Assembly (NCBI GenBank): GCA_022036555.1
Contig: CM039129.1
Location: forward strand, 25,019,305 to 25,083,304
Direction of reading: 5' to 3'
Length of the DNA: 64,000 nucleotides
DNA from: Microstegium vimineum
Taxonomy: Eukaryota > Streptophyta > Magnoliopsida > Poales > Poaceae
Position numbers and translations under genes: made by a program. How positions within the stretch are numbered: position 1 is the first letter of the stretch; each line of letters starts with the position of its first letter. The notes beneath the pieces are model-generated. The model saw only the letters and a list, made by a program, of their open reading frames with translations, did not search any database and was not told where the DNA came from. Below, piece by piece: positions 1 through 10,970 of this stretch.

Positions 1-26
1 CGGCTTGAGACCCGTTGGTATTGGAG

Positions 27-2876
27 TCAGCGACTCTCGAGGAAGGCTGCTTGAAGGAGGATCTCTTCTGCATCAGCAGGTAGTTGGCCTTGGAGATCCT
101 TGAAGACTGTCCTTGCTACGGTTGAATCTTGGACAAGCTGTGACATATCTTGTTGCAGCAAGGAAAGCAGTGCTTTGAGTTTGGATTTGATCGCTGCCGA
201 TAGAGCTGGGACAGAGCTTTCTTCCTCTTCATCGTCATTGGGAATGTCGATAGCAAAGGAGAGTAAGCTGTCGGCTCGAATGGGGCCTTCTTGGTGCTCC
301 TCCTCGTCCTGGGGGTTGACGCCGAAGGAGAATAGGCTGTCTGGGGAGTCTTGGGCCTGAAAACAAAGAAGTTAAAATGTGCCAATCATAAGGTTATACC
401 ATGAAATTTTTGGTGACCAGCTTACCATTTTAAAACGGATTTCTTGCCTGGGACTTGGCATGGTGGAAGGTCCAGCCTCATCCTGGAGATCGGCAGCAGT
501 TGCCGATGATTGAGCCTCTTCTAGGGAAGCAGTCGATGCTGTGGCTGCTGGTAGCGCCGTTGCTGATGTTGCTTCCGCTGTGGTGGCCGGCTCCTGTGGT
601 GACGACACCGCTCCTTCATCAGGGACTTCGGCTGGTGGTGCCGATGCCGATGTCGCCTCCGCTGTTGCAGCGGGTGCTGTCACCTCCTGATCAGGGATGT
701 CGTCTAATGGGTGATTAGGAGTAGGAGCCATTGACGGTCCTGCTGATGGTGCATTGGTAGTTGGTGGTGTAGTTGAAGCCGATGGTGAAGATGGGGTAGC
801 CAGCCTCAAGCGTCTTTTCTTCCTTGGCGCGGCAGTGGGAGATCCGACCCGTTTCGACGAAGACTGGGGGGCATCGGCAGCACGGCTTGGAGATGATTGT
901 GTGCTTGGAGCAGCTGCTGATGACCTCATTGCCAGAAAATATAGTGCAAGTTATACAAAATAAAATGTTGCCGATAAAACAGTATGTAATCGGTATGGGC
1001 GAAGATGAGTTTACTGCAAAAACCCGCGTCAGGGTAGCAGCAGCGACCGATGTAGCCTTGGTTTTTGCAGGCGTTGGTGTAGGTACCTGCTGAGGAGTGA
1101 AGGCGGCTAGCGTGGGGGCCTTGTTGCCGATGAGTGAAATGGGACTCATCATCCGAAGGTTGAAGGGCTTGCCACTCCTGCTCATCAGGGGAATTGGATC
1201 GTCAACCTGTTGAGTATAAAGGGGTCGGATGCCGATGATAAGAATAAAGTAATGAGGAATGCATCGGAATAAAAACTTACTGCATCGTCGAGAATGACGT
1301 GATTGACGTCAATTATGTTCCGATAGTAGTGCGACGACTTGGCAAACAGTTGATACCTCCATTCTTGCCAACAGGACTTGTACTCCTTTGTGATGAAGGA
1401 AGTTGGCGACCAGGAGGATAGATCAATGTCTGACATGTCGGCACTGGGAGGAAGATTGACGACCTTGTTCCAGTCTAGAGCACTGGAGATTGTCTGCCTA
1501 GGCTTCACCACTTTGGAGTAGCAGAGCTTAATCGGCAGTTGGCCAAATGCCAGTTGTCTCGCGGCTGCTGATGGGTAGTAAAATTTGAAGGATGGAGGGG
1601 TGTTCTTCCCGGTTCCGAAGATATTGACTGGAATAGTACGGGGAACAATACTGGCCTTCATGATTACTTGATTTTGAGGCACATTCCATCGGTAAGATTG
1701 AACAGCAGCGGAAACTGATTGTTCTCGTCAACGTATGGCCACTAGAGGCGTTCTGTGGCAGGGATTCTGTTGTAAAATTTCTGAAAGAATAAGCCGAACT
1801 GTTCAGCATCGGCATCGGTCCCTGGCAACACGATGATGGCCTCTCCGAAGTTGAGTGGAGGGCGAGTTGCCGATTCATCATCCCTGCATTTGTAATCTTC
1901 CGATACGTCTCTTGGGAATTGTTGGGCGAATAGGTCAAACTGAAGGGCCTTGTGCATGTGTGCGTTCAGCCACATGTTGATAAACCACCAGGGACCCCCA
2001 AGATTGCCGATGGGTTCACCTAGCAGTAACTTCTGGGATACTTGATGTAAAAGACGGTATACCGATCTGAGAAGGTATCTGCCTAGGGGAAGCCTTGTTC
2101 CATCGGCAAGGAGTTCAGCTGCTGGAAGGTGCATAATGGTGGGTCCAACTGCCCTGCCACAGAAGATGAATTTTTCCAGCCACATATTTAGAAACGTGGC
2201 ATGCTCCCTCTGGTTTACCGATCCTGTCTTCTGGTACTCATGAATGTAGCCTGTCCAGCCGCCGATGTTCCGAGTGTTCACTTTGTACTCGGCTTTCCTA
2301 TTGAATAAGGTGAAGGTATCGGTAGAAGAGACGTCCAGGATAGTCAACATATGGACATCCGCAAGGGTAGGGGTGGCTGGTCTATGTCGGAAAAGGAAAG
2401 CGTTCATGGTGTCAGACCAGAAATAGGAGGCAGCCATCAGCATGTTCTCGTTCTTTTCCATATCGGCAATGGAAAGTCTGATGCACTGATCCAAATTGCG
2501 CTCTTGCCAATAGACTTGCTGTGTCCTAGCGACCCTAAGGTACCAGTTCTTCCACCCTTTGGTGGGTTTGGGCCATGAGCGGAAGGCGTCTTTCCATAAT
2601 CCTAAACCGAAGCATTCAGATTTGAATGGAATCCGGTTAGCCTCCGCATTAATCATGTAACTAGGGTCAGGATTCCCCATGGGACCGAGGCAAGTGAAGC
2701 TGGACTGTTCAAGAGGGATCACTACCTTGTTGTACAGTTCCTAGGGTTCGAAAAGAAAAAGAAAGAATTAGAAAAGGAACGGGGAAAATTTTGGATCCGT
2801 ACGGAAAAGAACTAGCAGAAGGTTGGATGAGGAGGAAAGTAGATCTTACCTTGGGGATGTCAACTTGGATCGCCAT
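27..2876 (-). pseudogene. Antisense plant-mobile-domain-like gene, copy A (5 exons, broken)
   Basis: By comparison with copies B and C this is a five-exon gene on the minus strand: exon 1 2850-2876, exon 2 1281-2740, exon 3 1015-1206, exon 4 426-932, exon 5 27-356 in this copy. Exon 1 gives MAIQVDIPK and ends in a perfect donor (AAG/GTAAGA). Exon 2 carries the conserved region, with WPKPTKGWKNWYLR, NIGGWTGYI, LNMWLEKF and YYPSAAARQLAFGQLPIKL. I read it as the aminotransferase-like plant mobile domain, a family frequent in plant transposons. Exon 4 is Ala/Ser/Pro/Thr-rich with a basic patch (KKRRLRL). Exon 5 should form a coiled coil. Breaks: a TAG near 1742 and a frameshift just beyond it, an exon-4 acceptor changed from CAG to CTG (933-935), and a TGA at 27-29 that shortens the coiled coil. 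Its molecular function is unknown. The PMD label comes from recalled motifs and needs a profile search. Confidence 0.75.
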
Positions 2877-3035
2877 TGGAGCAGAAGAAGTTCTTGTGGT
2901 TCGTCTTTGAATTGGAGAAAGCACTGTTGCTTGAACTCGTGTTCTTCGGAGGCGCCGCCGGAGGTTGGAGACGAAGGCAGAGGATGTGAAAGTGAAAGTG
3001 GACTCGGGGTAAAAAGCAGATTGGATCATGGTAAC

Positions 3036-3042
3036 TTTTATA
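3036..3042 (-). promoter_or_regulatory. TATA box of the antisense PMD gene, copy A
   Basis: On the minus strand the sequence CTTATAAAAGTTACC lies 166 bases before the ATG at 2876. Copy C has the same TATAAAAGTTACC block 163 bases before its ATG, and copy B has TATAAATA 152 bases before. Position and sequence are kept while the rest of the leader varies, so this is probably the gene's own promoter, outside the LTR. Confidence 0.6.
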
Positions 3043-3283
3043 AGCTTACTCAGGGGTATTTTGGGATTTTGGTTCACACTGTGCAGGAATGTGGAGAGGC
3101 TCGCGGTGGATGTGCGCAATGATCAAGGAGATATTGTCAGGTTTACAACTGTTTGTGCTACAATTGAGGGATTCTATTAATAAATTGTGGTTCTGCGCGC
3201 GAAGATCGAGGAAGTCGTGCGTTTATCTTGAAGGTAACGGCTACAGTAGAGAGAATTTCGGCACGTAAAGTATTATACGCTCC

Positions 3284-3299
3284 GAAACTGGGGGGCATG
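3284..3299 (+). other. Polypurine tract of element A
   Basis: GAAACTGGGGGGCATG lies directly before the 3' LTR. Its reverse complement lies next to the LTR of element C (54622-54637). It is the expected plus-strand DNA primer site and fixes the element's orientation. Confidence 0.8.
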
Positions 3300-4380
3300 T
3301 GTTGACACCATTTTTCGGCACGTGTCAAATGAGCTAAGGCTTGACTGGTCAACGGCTGTTTTCTATCGGCATCGGGAAGAAATAGATCAGTATTGCCGAT
3401 GGGAGTATGCTGTGAGAAGACTAAGTTTGTTGCCGATGGAAGCTAGAGGTTTCGGATGTTACCGATGCCGATTGCCGATAAGGTTAATTGGTGAAGTCAG
3501 GTCGCTTGGGCTATAAAGTTGTTGTTGCCGATTGCCGATGAGGAGATGTACCGATTGCCGATGAGGGGATGTTGCCGATTGCCGATTGGGAAGTATTGCC
3601 GATGCCGATGGGCATGGGGTGCCAATGAGTACAGGGTGACTTGGCGCTTGATGTCAGCAGAAGACTATAGGTGGCCAAAGAAGGAAGTCGCAGATTGAAG
3701 GGATCTGCCGATGGAAAGTTTCCATCGAAGGAAAGACATAAGGAAACTGGTGATTTTATACCAGTATTATTATAGCAGTTTGAGTCCGACTCTTGCATGA
3801 GTCGTTTGTTTTCCTTTGAAATAGGTGTGTTTGTTTAGGAAAATAATATTATTGTTTTAGATCTGACTCCTGTGCGAGTTAGTTTCCTTAAAGTTAGGAG
3901 TTTGTTTTAGGAAGGATACGAGTCGTGTCTTTGTACAACTCTCCATGCGGGAGTATAAATATGTGCCCAAGGGCTACGTGTAAAAGATCAATCCAATATC
4001 AAACAAACCAATTTTATTCTTATTCTACTTTTTATCGCAATTTACCTTTATTGCATTAGTTATAGTTTATCAACGAGTTCTTCAAGCTTCGACGGGCTAC
4101 ATCACCTTGATCTCCGTCAAATCCTTGTAAGTTCCGCGTGGGAGTACCTCTGAGCTTTGGCATCCGGGCGTATCGCTGTTGCCTCGTTCAGCTCTGCTCT
4201 AGTTATCCCGATCAAGCCTCAATCTCAGCATCCGGGCGCATCGCCGTTGTCTAGATTGAATCTTGTTCTAGTTATCGTCCTTGTCGATTAACTAGTCAAA
4301 TCGACTGGCACGCCTCTGGATATCGAATTTCGGGTATAAGCCCGAGGTGTTCGCAAATCCTGACGGTTTTTGTGTCAACA
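3300..4380 (+). repeat. 3' LTR of element A (1,081 bp)
   Basis: The LTR opens TGTTGACACC and closes GTGTCAACA, a 9-base inverted end shared with the LTR of element C; element B ends GTGTCATCA. A TATA box (TATAAATA, 3954-3961) lies about 60% in. The first 400 bases are packed with TGCCGAT, mostly on the plus strand (about 3360-3720). Near the 3' end, a block containing GCATCCGGGCG(T/C)ATCGC occurs twice (around 4155 and 4230). Element C has the duplication too, element B only one copy. Confidence 0.9.
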
Positions 4381-4566
4381 GGTCTTCATCATGTCTCCTT
4401 GAAATCCGAAACGATATCCATCTTGAGGGCTAAGTGATGACCATTAATACCCATTCGTGTTGATCACTATGGCTAAGCTACGCATAGCCTCTGCAAAACA
4501 CATGTTAACCATAATAATCGCTAATTGTCGTTAATCACCGAAACCAACTAGGGCCATGATTCTTCA
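4381..4566 (-). repeat. 3' LTR fragment of the minus-strand Sirevirus
   Basis: On the minus strand the LTR opens TGAAGAATCATGGCCC directly after the tract AAAAAGGGGGAGAT. Only the first 186 bases remain before the end of element A's LTR, so element A interrupted it. The rest of the LTR should lie to the left of element A, outside the window. Confidence 0.7.
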
Positions 4567-5051
4567 ATCTCCCCCTTTTTGGTGATTGACGACAATAATT
4601 CCTCGAGTATGGATAAGAGTGAGAGTTTAGGATTTTGGTGACTTGGAATAGTTGAGCAAGGGTTAGTGAATTTGTAATGAAACATACTTGCTCACCCAAG
4701 CCAAATCACAAACCATGATACTTATAGATATGAATGTAAAAAGGAGTACCTCTTGATATTCTCAACGCATGTAACGAAGTATAGTGCGGAAGCTCAATTA
4801 TCATTTGAACATAGAGATATATCATGAAACATGAGACAACTCACAAGATGTATTAGTGATAATCAAGAGTTTGTCACATCCAACCATATATCACACAAGC
4901 ATCAACCATAATATTCATCACACATAGATACAAGTGCATAAAAGTAGACATGATGAATGAGTACGGGGAATTTAAGCACACAAAGATTCAAATCCCTCCC
5001 CCTATCTCTATACTCGACTCTCTCTCCCCCTTTGGCGTCTAGCACCAACAA
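4567..5051 (-). other. Sirevirus 3' noncoding region with multiple polypurine tracts
   Basis: This stretch between the env-like stop and the LTR has no coding signal. It holds purine tracts on the minus strand: one touching the LTR (4567-4580, AAAAAGGGGGAGAT) and two near 4995-5033 (AGGGGGAGGGA and AAAGGGGGAGAGAGAG). Repeated PPTs are a described Sirevirus feature. The one at the LTR edge is the likely primer site. Confidence 0.65.
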
Positions 5052-7787
5052 CTAAGCATCTGGGGCTGGAGAAGAAGGTGAAGGAGCTACAGCCTTGCGA
5101 TTGAGCATGATGATGTCCTGAAGATCTGACTCGTCTGACTCAACATCTGCATCGGCCTCTGCAGGTGTAGGCGCAGCTAGGGTGACCTCTGGAGCGGACA
5201 CTGGAAGCTCTAGAGCTACTGACTCAACTGACTCTCCCTGAGGCTCAGCTGGTACCTCTAACGGTCCTGCCTCAATAGTAGCGGGCCTGGGAACCCGACG
5301 AGTAAAGACTCGTGGCGTAGGGGAAGGTGTCACTACTAGTGCAACTAGTGACACTGCTGCTACAAACTCTGCTGGGTGAGTCTGAGGTGGAGAGGAGACT
5401 GCAACTGTAACTCCCTCATCCTGAGCCTCTGTAACAGCTGTCTCAACTGCTAGTGAAATAGCGTCTGTCTGAACTGCAGCTGGAGGAGTTGTAACTGTCT
5501 GCGTGGACTGCTCAGGTGCGATCTCCGATGAGGCAACTGAAGAAAGGTAAGTGCCCGTTGCCGGAGGATCCATCTCAACCTCTAGAGCTGGTGAGTCTAG
5601 CTGAGCTGCTCCTGGGGAATCATCTCCTGTGATCTCCAAGTAGGAGGCTGAGAGGTCACGCGAGGCTTCTGCTATGGTAGTTCCCCGGATAGGAGTAATT
5701 CCTGTCTGAAGCTCGTCGGGCGAAACTAACCAAGAGGACACCTGGGTCCTCGGAGACTGGCACTCTAGAGAAGCTGGTGCCTGGAATGGAGGAGTAACTA
5801 GTGCCTGACTCTGTTGTCCTCCGGACGGTAACGCTGGAGTCGGTACCACTACAACTGTAGTTTGCTGTGCCGGTGAGGTGTACTGCTGGTGCTGCGAGAC
5901 TCCGGGAAACTGAATCTGAGGAGTGAATGTCTGCCCGGAGCTAGAGGCTAGAAGACGCTCAAGTAACAAAGTTTGGGTCTTCTGAATCTCTGCCTGTTGC
6001 AGCTGATAGGCCAGGAACTGGCGCTGAAACTCGTCCTGCCTAGCCTTCTGTGCCTGAGCGGCCAACTGCTGCTCTGTAAGCCTTCAAACGTCGGCAGCCT
6101 GTCGCCTCTGCTCCTCTGCCTGGCGTGACTGCTCCTCCTGCATCCTCGAAAGGATGGTAAGTAAAGTAGCCTCTGAGGTGCTGGGACCTGAAGCTGGAGC
6201 TACAGCTGTACCTGACCCTCCTGCCTCATGGTCATGGGACATGGGTGCGTACTCGCGCACTGGCTGATAATCTTCATCTGAACTATCAGAATCCAGGTCC
6301 TCTCTATAGACAGTCTCTGCAGTGGTATCAATCTCAGCATCAAGATCTGCAAGCTCTGCCTGGGCAATCTGCTCAACTGTGGCATCAGTGTCCTCTGCCG
6401 ACTGAGGTGGCACACCTGCCTGTCTAGTGCCTAGTCTGTATGCTCTACTGGGATGAGGCAGGTTTCCATGCATGACTAGCTGACTCATCGAGTACACTGG
6501 AAACTCAGTAGCTGACCTGGTAAGTGTGACTCACAGAGCTCCTGATCAGGTCTTGGAAACTATAATGTATGAAATCCAGTGAGCAAACTGTAGCTGCCAG
6601 TGACCTCTAAGTCCTGCAGCTATGATATCCTCGAGCTCGCTGACAATCAGATCCCAAAGGTCAAACTTCTCCTCCCGGATGATATGAGCAAGGAGCCATA
6701 GCTGTAGGCGGGTAATGGTGTCCCGAGCTCCAATCCGAGGAAGGATGGTACGTCTGAGTACCTCATGGAGAATCTGACCAAGAGGAGTAAGATCCCTTGG
6801 TGTACGGCTCGAACCCTCTAAGAACGGCAGCTGAAAGCATGGCCTCACAAAGTCTGTAGATGGCACTATCTCGTCGTGAGGTCGGCGAAGGGCCTCTTGA
6901 TCCCCATAGCACAAGTTGTGAATCCTCGTAGGGGAGGACTCTAAGTGAAATCGCTCCCTGAACCGAGCAGTTGAGACCCTGAAGTCACGGCCCTAAAATC
7001 CGAAGTGGAAGAACTCGTGATCAGGGGAGATCCATAGCGAGGCATAGAACTGATAGACCCAGTCCTTCTGATAAGCTCCTGATCATCCCATCATATCTGA
7101 CAGGCCCTGAAGATACTACAGGTGCTGAAGGATCTCTAGACCACCGACCCCCTCTATGTGAGCAGGTGGGCACACTCTGTGAGCCCTAAGAGGAGCGTCA
7201 GTGTTGACATACGCTTTGTAGAAGTCCTCGTGAACTGTGGTGTAGAATGCACGTCCAGCACGGGGGTCTCTCTGAGCTGGGAACCAGGACTGAAAGTCCA
7301 CAAAGCGGAGTAGCTGAACCTGCTTCGCTATGAGAACCCTGACCTGATGCCTCACTGGATCTGGTAGCTGAGGTCCTAGAGGACTAGGTGGTGCACCAGA
7401 GCCTCTGGACCGTGTAACTCTATGGCTCATTAGCTCACCAATCGAGGACGGGGCCACGGCCTCTGTCTGCTGAGTCTCTGGGACGGGCTCTGCCTCCTCT
7501 GCCTCAGTAGCCTCGGCGGGCTCTTTCTCTGGATGTGTAGGGGACTCACGACGCGCTCCATGGCGAGGCGAGAGCCTCAAACCGGCGGGACGTCCTCCTC
7601 GCTCCGCGATCTCTGCGGCCTCTACCACTACAAGTGTTGCTGCTAAATCCGGATCCATAAGTGGCCTCTTGCACTTCTTTGACACAACCTTCTGCTTGCC
7701 CCTTCCCCGATCAGTGGGTGGACGCGGTGGAGGTGGAGTGTCACCACCACTACCGGGAATGGGGCTGGCGTTCTTCGTTCTTGCCAT
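5052..7787 (-). pseudogene. Sirevirus env-like frame (about 912 codons, several stops)
   Basis: Four open segments (7116-7787, 6546-6914, 6084-6497, 5052-6065) all lie in one frame. This was a single protein of about 900 residues, now cut by at least four nonsense codons. It opens MARTKNASPIPG after an untranslated leader. The N-terminal third is Pro/Arg/Glu-rich with a basic stretch (GKQKVVSKKCKR). The middle holds an ordered region (LLRFVDFQSWFP and the 6546-6914 segment). The C-terminal part has a Gln/Glu/Arg-rich coiled coil around 5950-6180, then a long Pro/Thr/Val/Ala-rich low-complexity tail. I see no clear signal peptide or membrane anchor, so 'env-like' rests on position downstream of pol, as in Sireviruses, and not on a shown membrane function. 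Confidence 0.6.
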
Positions 7788-8825
7788 TTATCAAACTTTG
7801 CAAACAAACATCTGACAAAAGATCCTCAACTGTCAAACCACAAACTCCCTGCCCATTGACAATCAATCACTAACAATCCGCAGACCAACCAACTGCAAGA
7901 GTGGCACACCGGCCCTGGACTGTCCTTTCGAGGCTTTGCCTCATTCCTTACGCGCGGGGTTTGCCCCGAGTTCACTGTCACTGTCACACTGACCCTCTGA
8001 TCAACTAACCCTGCTTGTTAGATAGATAGGTATACAGCATGTAAGCACATAACTAGGGGTAAGCAAAGTCTAGTGAGAAGCATGAAATAGGTAAGAAAGG
8101 AGATCGCAACTGACAATCATACCTCGGACCAAATGATTCAAAGGAGAAGAAAAGAGATCTCGGCCAATTTTCCTTCCAATCCGCAACCTTAAAGAGTTAT
8201 GGAGGAACTCAGGGGAATCCTGAAGGACACCCGAGCAAACACCGGGAGAAAGAGATCCTCTGCGAGGCCAAGAAGCATAGGGCAGAGGGAAGTTCTCCGG
8301 TGAGCGGCGAAGGCAGCGCTGGGCGCAAGGCAGAGAGGAGCTCGGGCGCAGCAGTGCTGGGTGGTTGGCGCGGCGACACAGGGCGAGCTCGGTGGCGGCG
8401 GCGCAGGGTGGATCACGCTGGCGAGGGAAGGCGCAGGAGCTCGGCAGCGGTTAGGGTTCGGAGGGGCGGCGGAGCGACGTACGAATGGACTGAGATGGAC
8501 CGAGAGAGACAGAGAAAGAGATGGAGGTTTAAAAAAAATTGCGCCTTAAGTTCGCGACAGACGCTCCGGCGTGGAGCGACGGACGCTCCGTCGGACTACG
8601 ACGGACGCTCGGACAGCATCCGACGGCATCGTCCGTCGGGCTTCCAGAACAGGTTTGAAACGCCAAACGCATTGACCGCGTCGGACGCTCCGCGATGGAC
8701 GCTTGGGGAGCGTCCGTCGCCCTGCAAACAGGCAGCGTTCAGTCTCTAGACGATCACGACAGACGCTGAGGCATTTGGCGCCGAGCGTCCGTCGGCAGAG
8801 TCCGACGCCTTTTAAATAGAATTTT
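7788..8825 (-). promoter_or_regulatory. Gene-like leader and putative promoter of the env-like frame
   Basis: Read on the minus strand, this resembles a plant gene 5' region: a TATTTAAAAG box (about 8811-8820), a CpG-rich repeat zone, a CT-rich leader (about 8480-8530), a GC-rich untranslated stretch, and a possible leader intron (GTATGATTG near 8118 to GGGCAG near 7852). The env-like ATG follows at 7787. No conserved protein is visible in it on either strand. A subgenomic promoter or splice acceptor for the env-like product would fit here, but this is inference. Confidence 0.4.
8550..8810. repeat. Clustered GACGGACGCTC / GAGCGTCCGTC motifs
   Basis: Short CpG-rich motifs (GACGGACGCTC, GAGCGTCCGTC, GTCGGAC) occur many times in both orientations within about 260 bases, so the stretch is full of imperfect palindromes. 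The same motif class fills the corresponding zone of the unit 2 LTR at 47745-48100. A different class (GTCCGG) fills that zone in units 1 and 3. Confidence 0.75.
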
Positions 8826-9300
8826 TCAAATTTTGTTTTTGCGTCTTTCTCCCAACCAAGTCCCAATCCTAATAAGATCCAAACAACACCTGATTGGACT
8901 TGATATGAGAACCATCTCTCAAACTCTCATATTCAAATAGTTTGCGATATTCAAATAGGCTTAGATTTTAGTTTTAGCTCAAAATATTCGAATGGAAATA
9001 CCAAGGAGTCATCATATGGCCACAAGAGGGGTATAGAAGTGTCTTGAGCTTGGAATCCTCCCCCTAAGTGGACAAACACAGAGGATGCTCAAACTTAACC
9101 GAAAAGAACCGAAAAAGCAACACACATGCATATGCTATGCATTACGGAAGTTGAATCTAGGTTGCTTGCAAGTTTAAACCGCGGTTAAGCTTTGTCACAC
9201 GCTTTGAGGGCGGTTATCTCAACCGCGTTAGCCAAGCCTAGGTGCATTACCAAAATAACATGATTATATTACACATGATGCAAGATGGGTTCACACAAGA
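8826..9300 (-). other. Noncoding spacer between Sirevirus pol and the env-like leader
   Basis: AT-richer DNA downstream of the pol stop. It holds a minus-strand purine tract near 9055 (ACTTAGGGGGAGGATTCC), which looks like another member of the PPT series. I see no coding signal. Confidence 0.45.
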
Positions 9301-10830
9301 TCATTTTTTAGTGAAGTTAGAGTGATCAAGCACATTCAACTCGCTTCGCAACCTACAAAAGGTTGCTTCATCGAGAGGTTTAGTGAAGATATCAGCCAAT
9401 TGATCTTCGCTCTTAACTCCAACTAGTGTTATGTCTTTCCTAGCCACATGATCTCTAACAAAGTGATGGCGAATGTCTATGTGCTTGGTGCGAGAGTGTT
9501 GAACCGGGTTGTTAGCAAGCTTTACGGCGCTCTCATTATCACACAAAAGTGGAACATCTTTTAAAACAACGCCGTAATCAAGAAGTGTTTGGGTCATGTA
9601 TAAGATTTGTGCACAACTTGCTCCCATGGCAATGTATTCCGCCTCGGCGGTTGACAGTGCCACACTGTTTTGCTTCTTTGAGGACCAAGAAACAATTGAT
9701 CTTCCTAGCATGTGGCACCCGCCGGAGGTACTCTTCCTATCAACCTTACACCCGGCATAATCCAAATCGGAATAGCCAACTAATTGGAAGGGAGCTCCTT
9801 TGGGATACCAAAGACCCATGCTAGGGGTGTGCCTTATGTACCTAAGGATTCTTTTAACCACACAAAGATGCGACTCCTTAGGGCTTGCTTGAAACCTAGC
9901 ACACATACACACACTAAATATGATATCCGGCCTAGATGCGGTGAGGTAAATTAAACTACCGATCATTGAGCGGTAAAGAGTTTGGTCAATCGGTTTACCT
10001 CCCTCATCGAGATCGAGATGCCCATTAGTAGGCATTGGGGTCTTGATTGGCTTGCAATCCTCCATCTTGAATTTCTTGAGCACATCATAAGTGTACTTAT
10101 CTTGAGATATGAAGGTGCCCTCCCTCAATTGCTTCACTTGGAAGCCAAGGAAGAAGGTTAGCTCACCAATCATTGACATCTCGAACTCCTTGGACATCAA
10201 TGCACCAAATTCCTTGCTATAATCTTGGTTTGTTGACCCAAATATAATGTCATCAACATACACTTGGCAAACAAAGATCTCTCCATCTAGCACCTTGGTG
10301 AAGAGTGTGGTATCAACTTTCCCGATCTTGAAGCCCTTCTTGAGTAGGAAGTCCCTTAGCCTCTCATACCAAGCCCTTGGATCTTGCTTCAATCCATAGA
10401 GTGCCTTGGACAACCTATACACATGATTAGGGCAATTGGGGTCTTCAAACTCGGGAGGTTGTGAGACAAAAACAAGTTCATTGATGAAGCCATTTAGAAA
10501 AGCACTCTTCACATCCATTTGAAAAAGTCTCATTTTATGATGTGAAGCATATGCCAAAAGGATACGAATGGCTTCTAGTCTTGCAACCGGTGCAAAGGTC
10601 TCCCCAAAATCCAAGCCTTCAACTTGTGAGAACCCCTTTGCCACCAATCTTGCCTTGTTTCTCACAGCCACGCCTTGATCATCTTGCTTGTTCCTAAACA
10701 CCCACTTGGTGCCAATGATTCTTGCTCCTTTGGGCTTTTCTACTAGTGTCCACACTTCGTTCCGGGTGAAGTTGTTCAACTCTTCATGCATGGCATTCAC
10801 CCAATCCGGATCCGCAAGTGCATCCTCCAC
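9301..10830 (-). CDS. Sirevirus reverse transcriptase-RNase H (open segment)
   Basis: This 509-residue open segment holds the copia-type RT (RVT_2). It opens at ALADPDWVNAMHEEL, has the DVKSAFLNG block, and keeps the catalytic YVDD in VCQVYVDDIIFGS (about residue 190). RNase H follows with GYSDLDYAG, STAEAEYIA and CDNESAVKLA, and the integrase-like tail TKHIDIRHHFVRD. The RT catalytic residues look intact. A frameshift between about 10831 and 10970 separates it from the linker segment (10971-11192), which is in the integrase frame. It would copy element RNA inside virus-like particles. It is the least damaged pol segment of this Sirevirus. Confidence 0.9.
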   Translation of the reverse strand: MEDALADPDWVNAMHEELNNFTRNEVWTLVEKPKGARIIGTKWVFRNKQDDQGVAVRNKARLVAKGFSQVEGLDFGETFAPVARLEAIRILLAYASHHKMRLFQMDVKSAFLNGFINELVFVSQPPEFEDPNCPNHVYRLSKALYGLKQDPRAWYERLRDFLLKKGFKIGKVDTTLFTKVLDGEIFVCQVYVDDIIFGSTNQDYSKEFGALMSKEFEMSMIGELTFFLGFQVKQLREGTFISQDKYTYDVLKKFKMEDCKPIKTPMPTNGHLDLDEGGKPIDQTLYRSMIGSLIYLTASRPDIIFSVCMCARFQASPKESHLCVVKRILRYIRHTPSMGLWYPKGAPFQLVGYSDLDYAGCKVDRKSTSGGCHMLGRSIVSWSSKKQNSVALSTAEAEYIAMGASCAQILYMTQTLLDYGVVLKDVPLLCDNESAVKLANNPVQHSRTKHIDIRHHFVRDHVARKDITLVGVKSEDQLADIFTKPLDEATFCRLRSELNVLDHSNFTKK

Positions 10831-10970
10831 ACTAGAAGGCTCAACAAAGGAAACAAAAGAGTGATGTTCAACATAAGAAGCAAGTTTAGATCGAGTTGTT
10901 ACCCCCCCTTGATGGACTCTCTATGATAAGGTCTTGTGGATGAGCTTGAAGCATAGGTGTAGATCTTCTA

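Larger units (their letters stand above)
1..4380 (+). mobile_element. Tat-lineage LTR retrotransposon with antisense PMD gene, element A (3' part)
   Basis: This is the 3' end of a plus-strand gypsy element; its gag-pol would lie left of the window. What remains is an antisense PMD-like gene (27-2876, minus), a PPT and the 3' LTR (3300-4380). Orientation follows from the purine tract ending in GGGGGGCATG directly before an LTR that opens TGTTGACACC. Elements B and C share the layout, and element C has Tat-type gag-pol on the strand opposite the PMD gene. The LTR ends inside a minus-strand Sirevirus LTR, so element A inserted there. The five bases after the LTR (GGTCT, 4381-4385) are the expected target duplication, whose partner lies outside the window. 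Confidence 0.85.

Noticed and set aside
8300..8749. 149-codon plus-strand frame rich in Arg, Gly and Ala
   Set aside because: It comes from the GC-rich leader and CpG motif array read backwards; composition only, no family.
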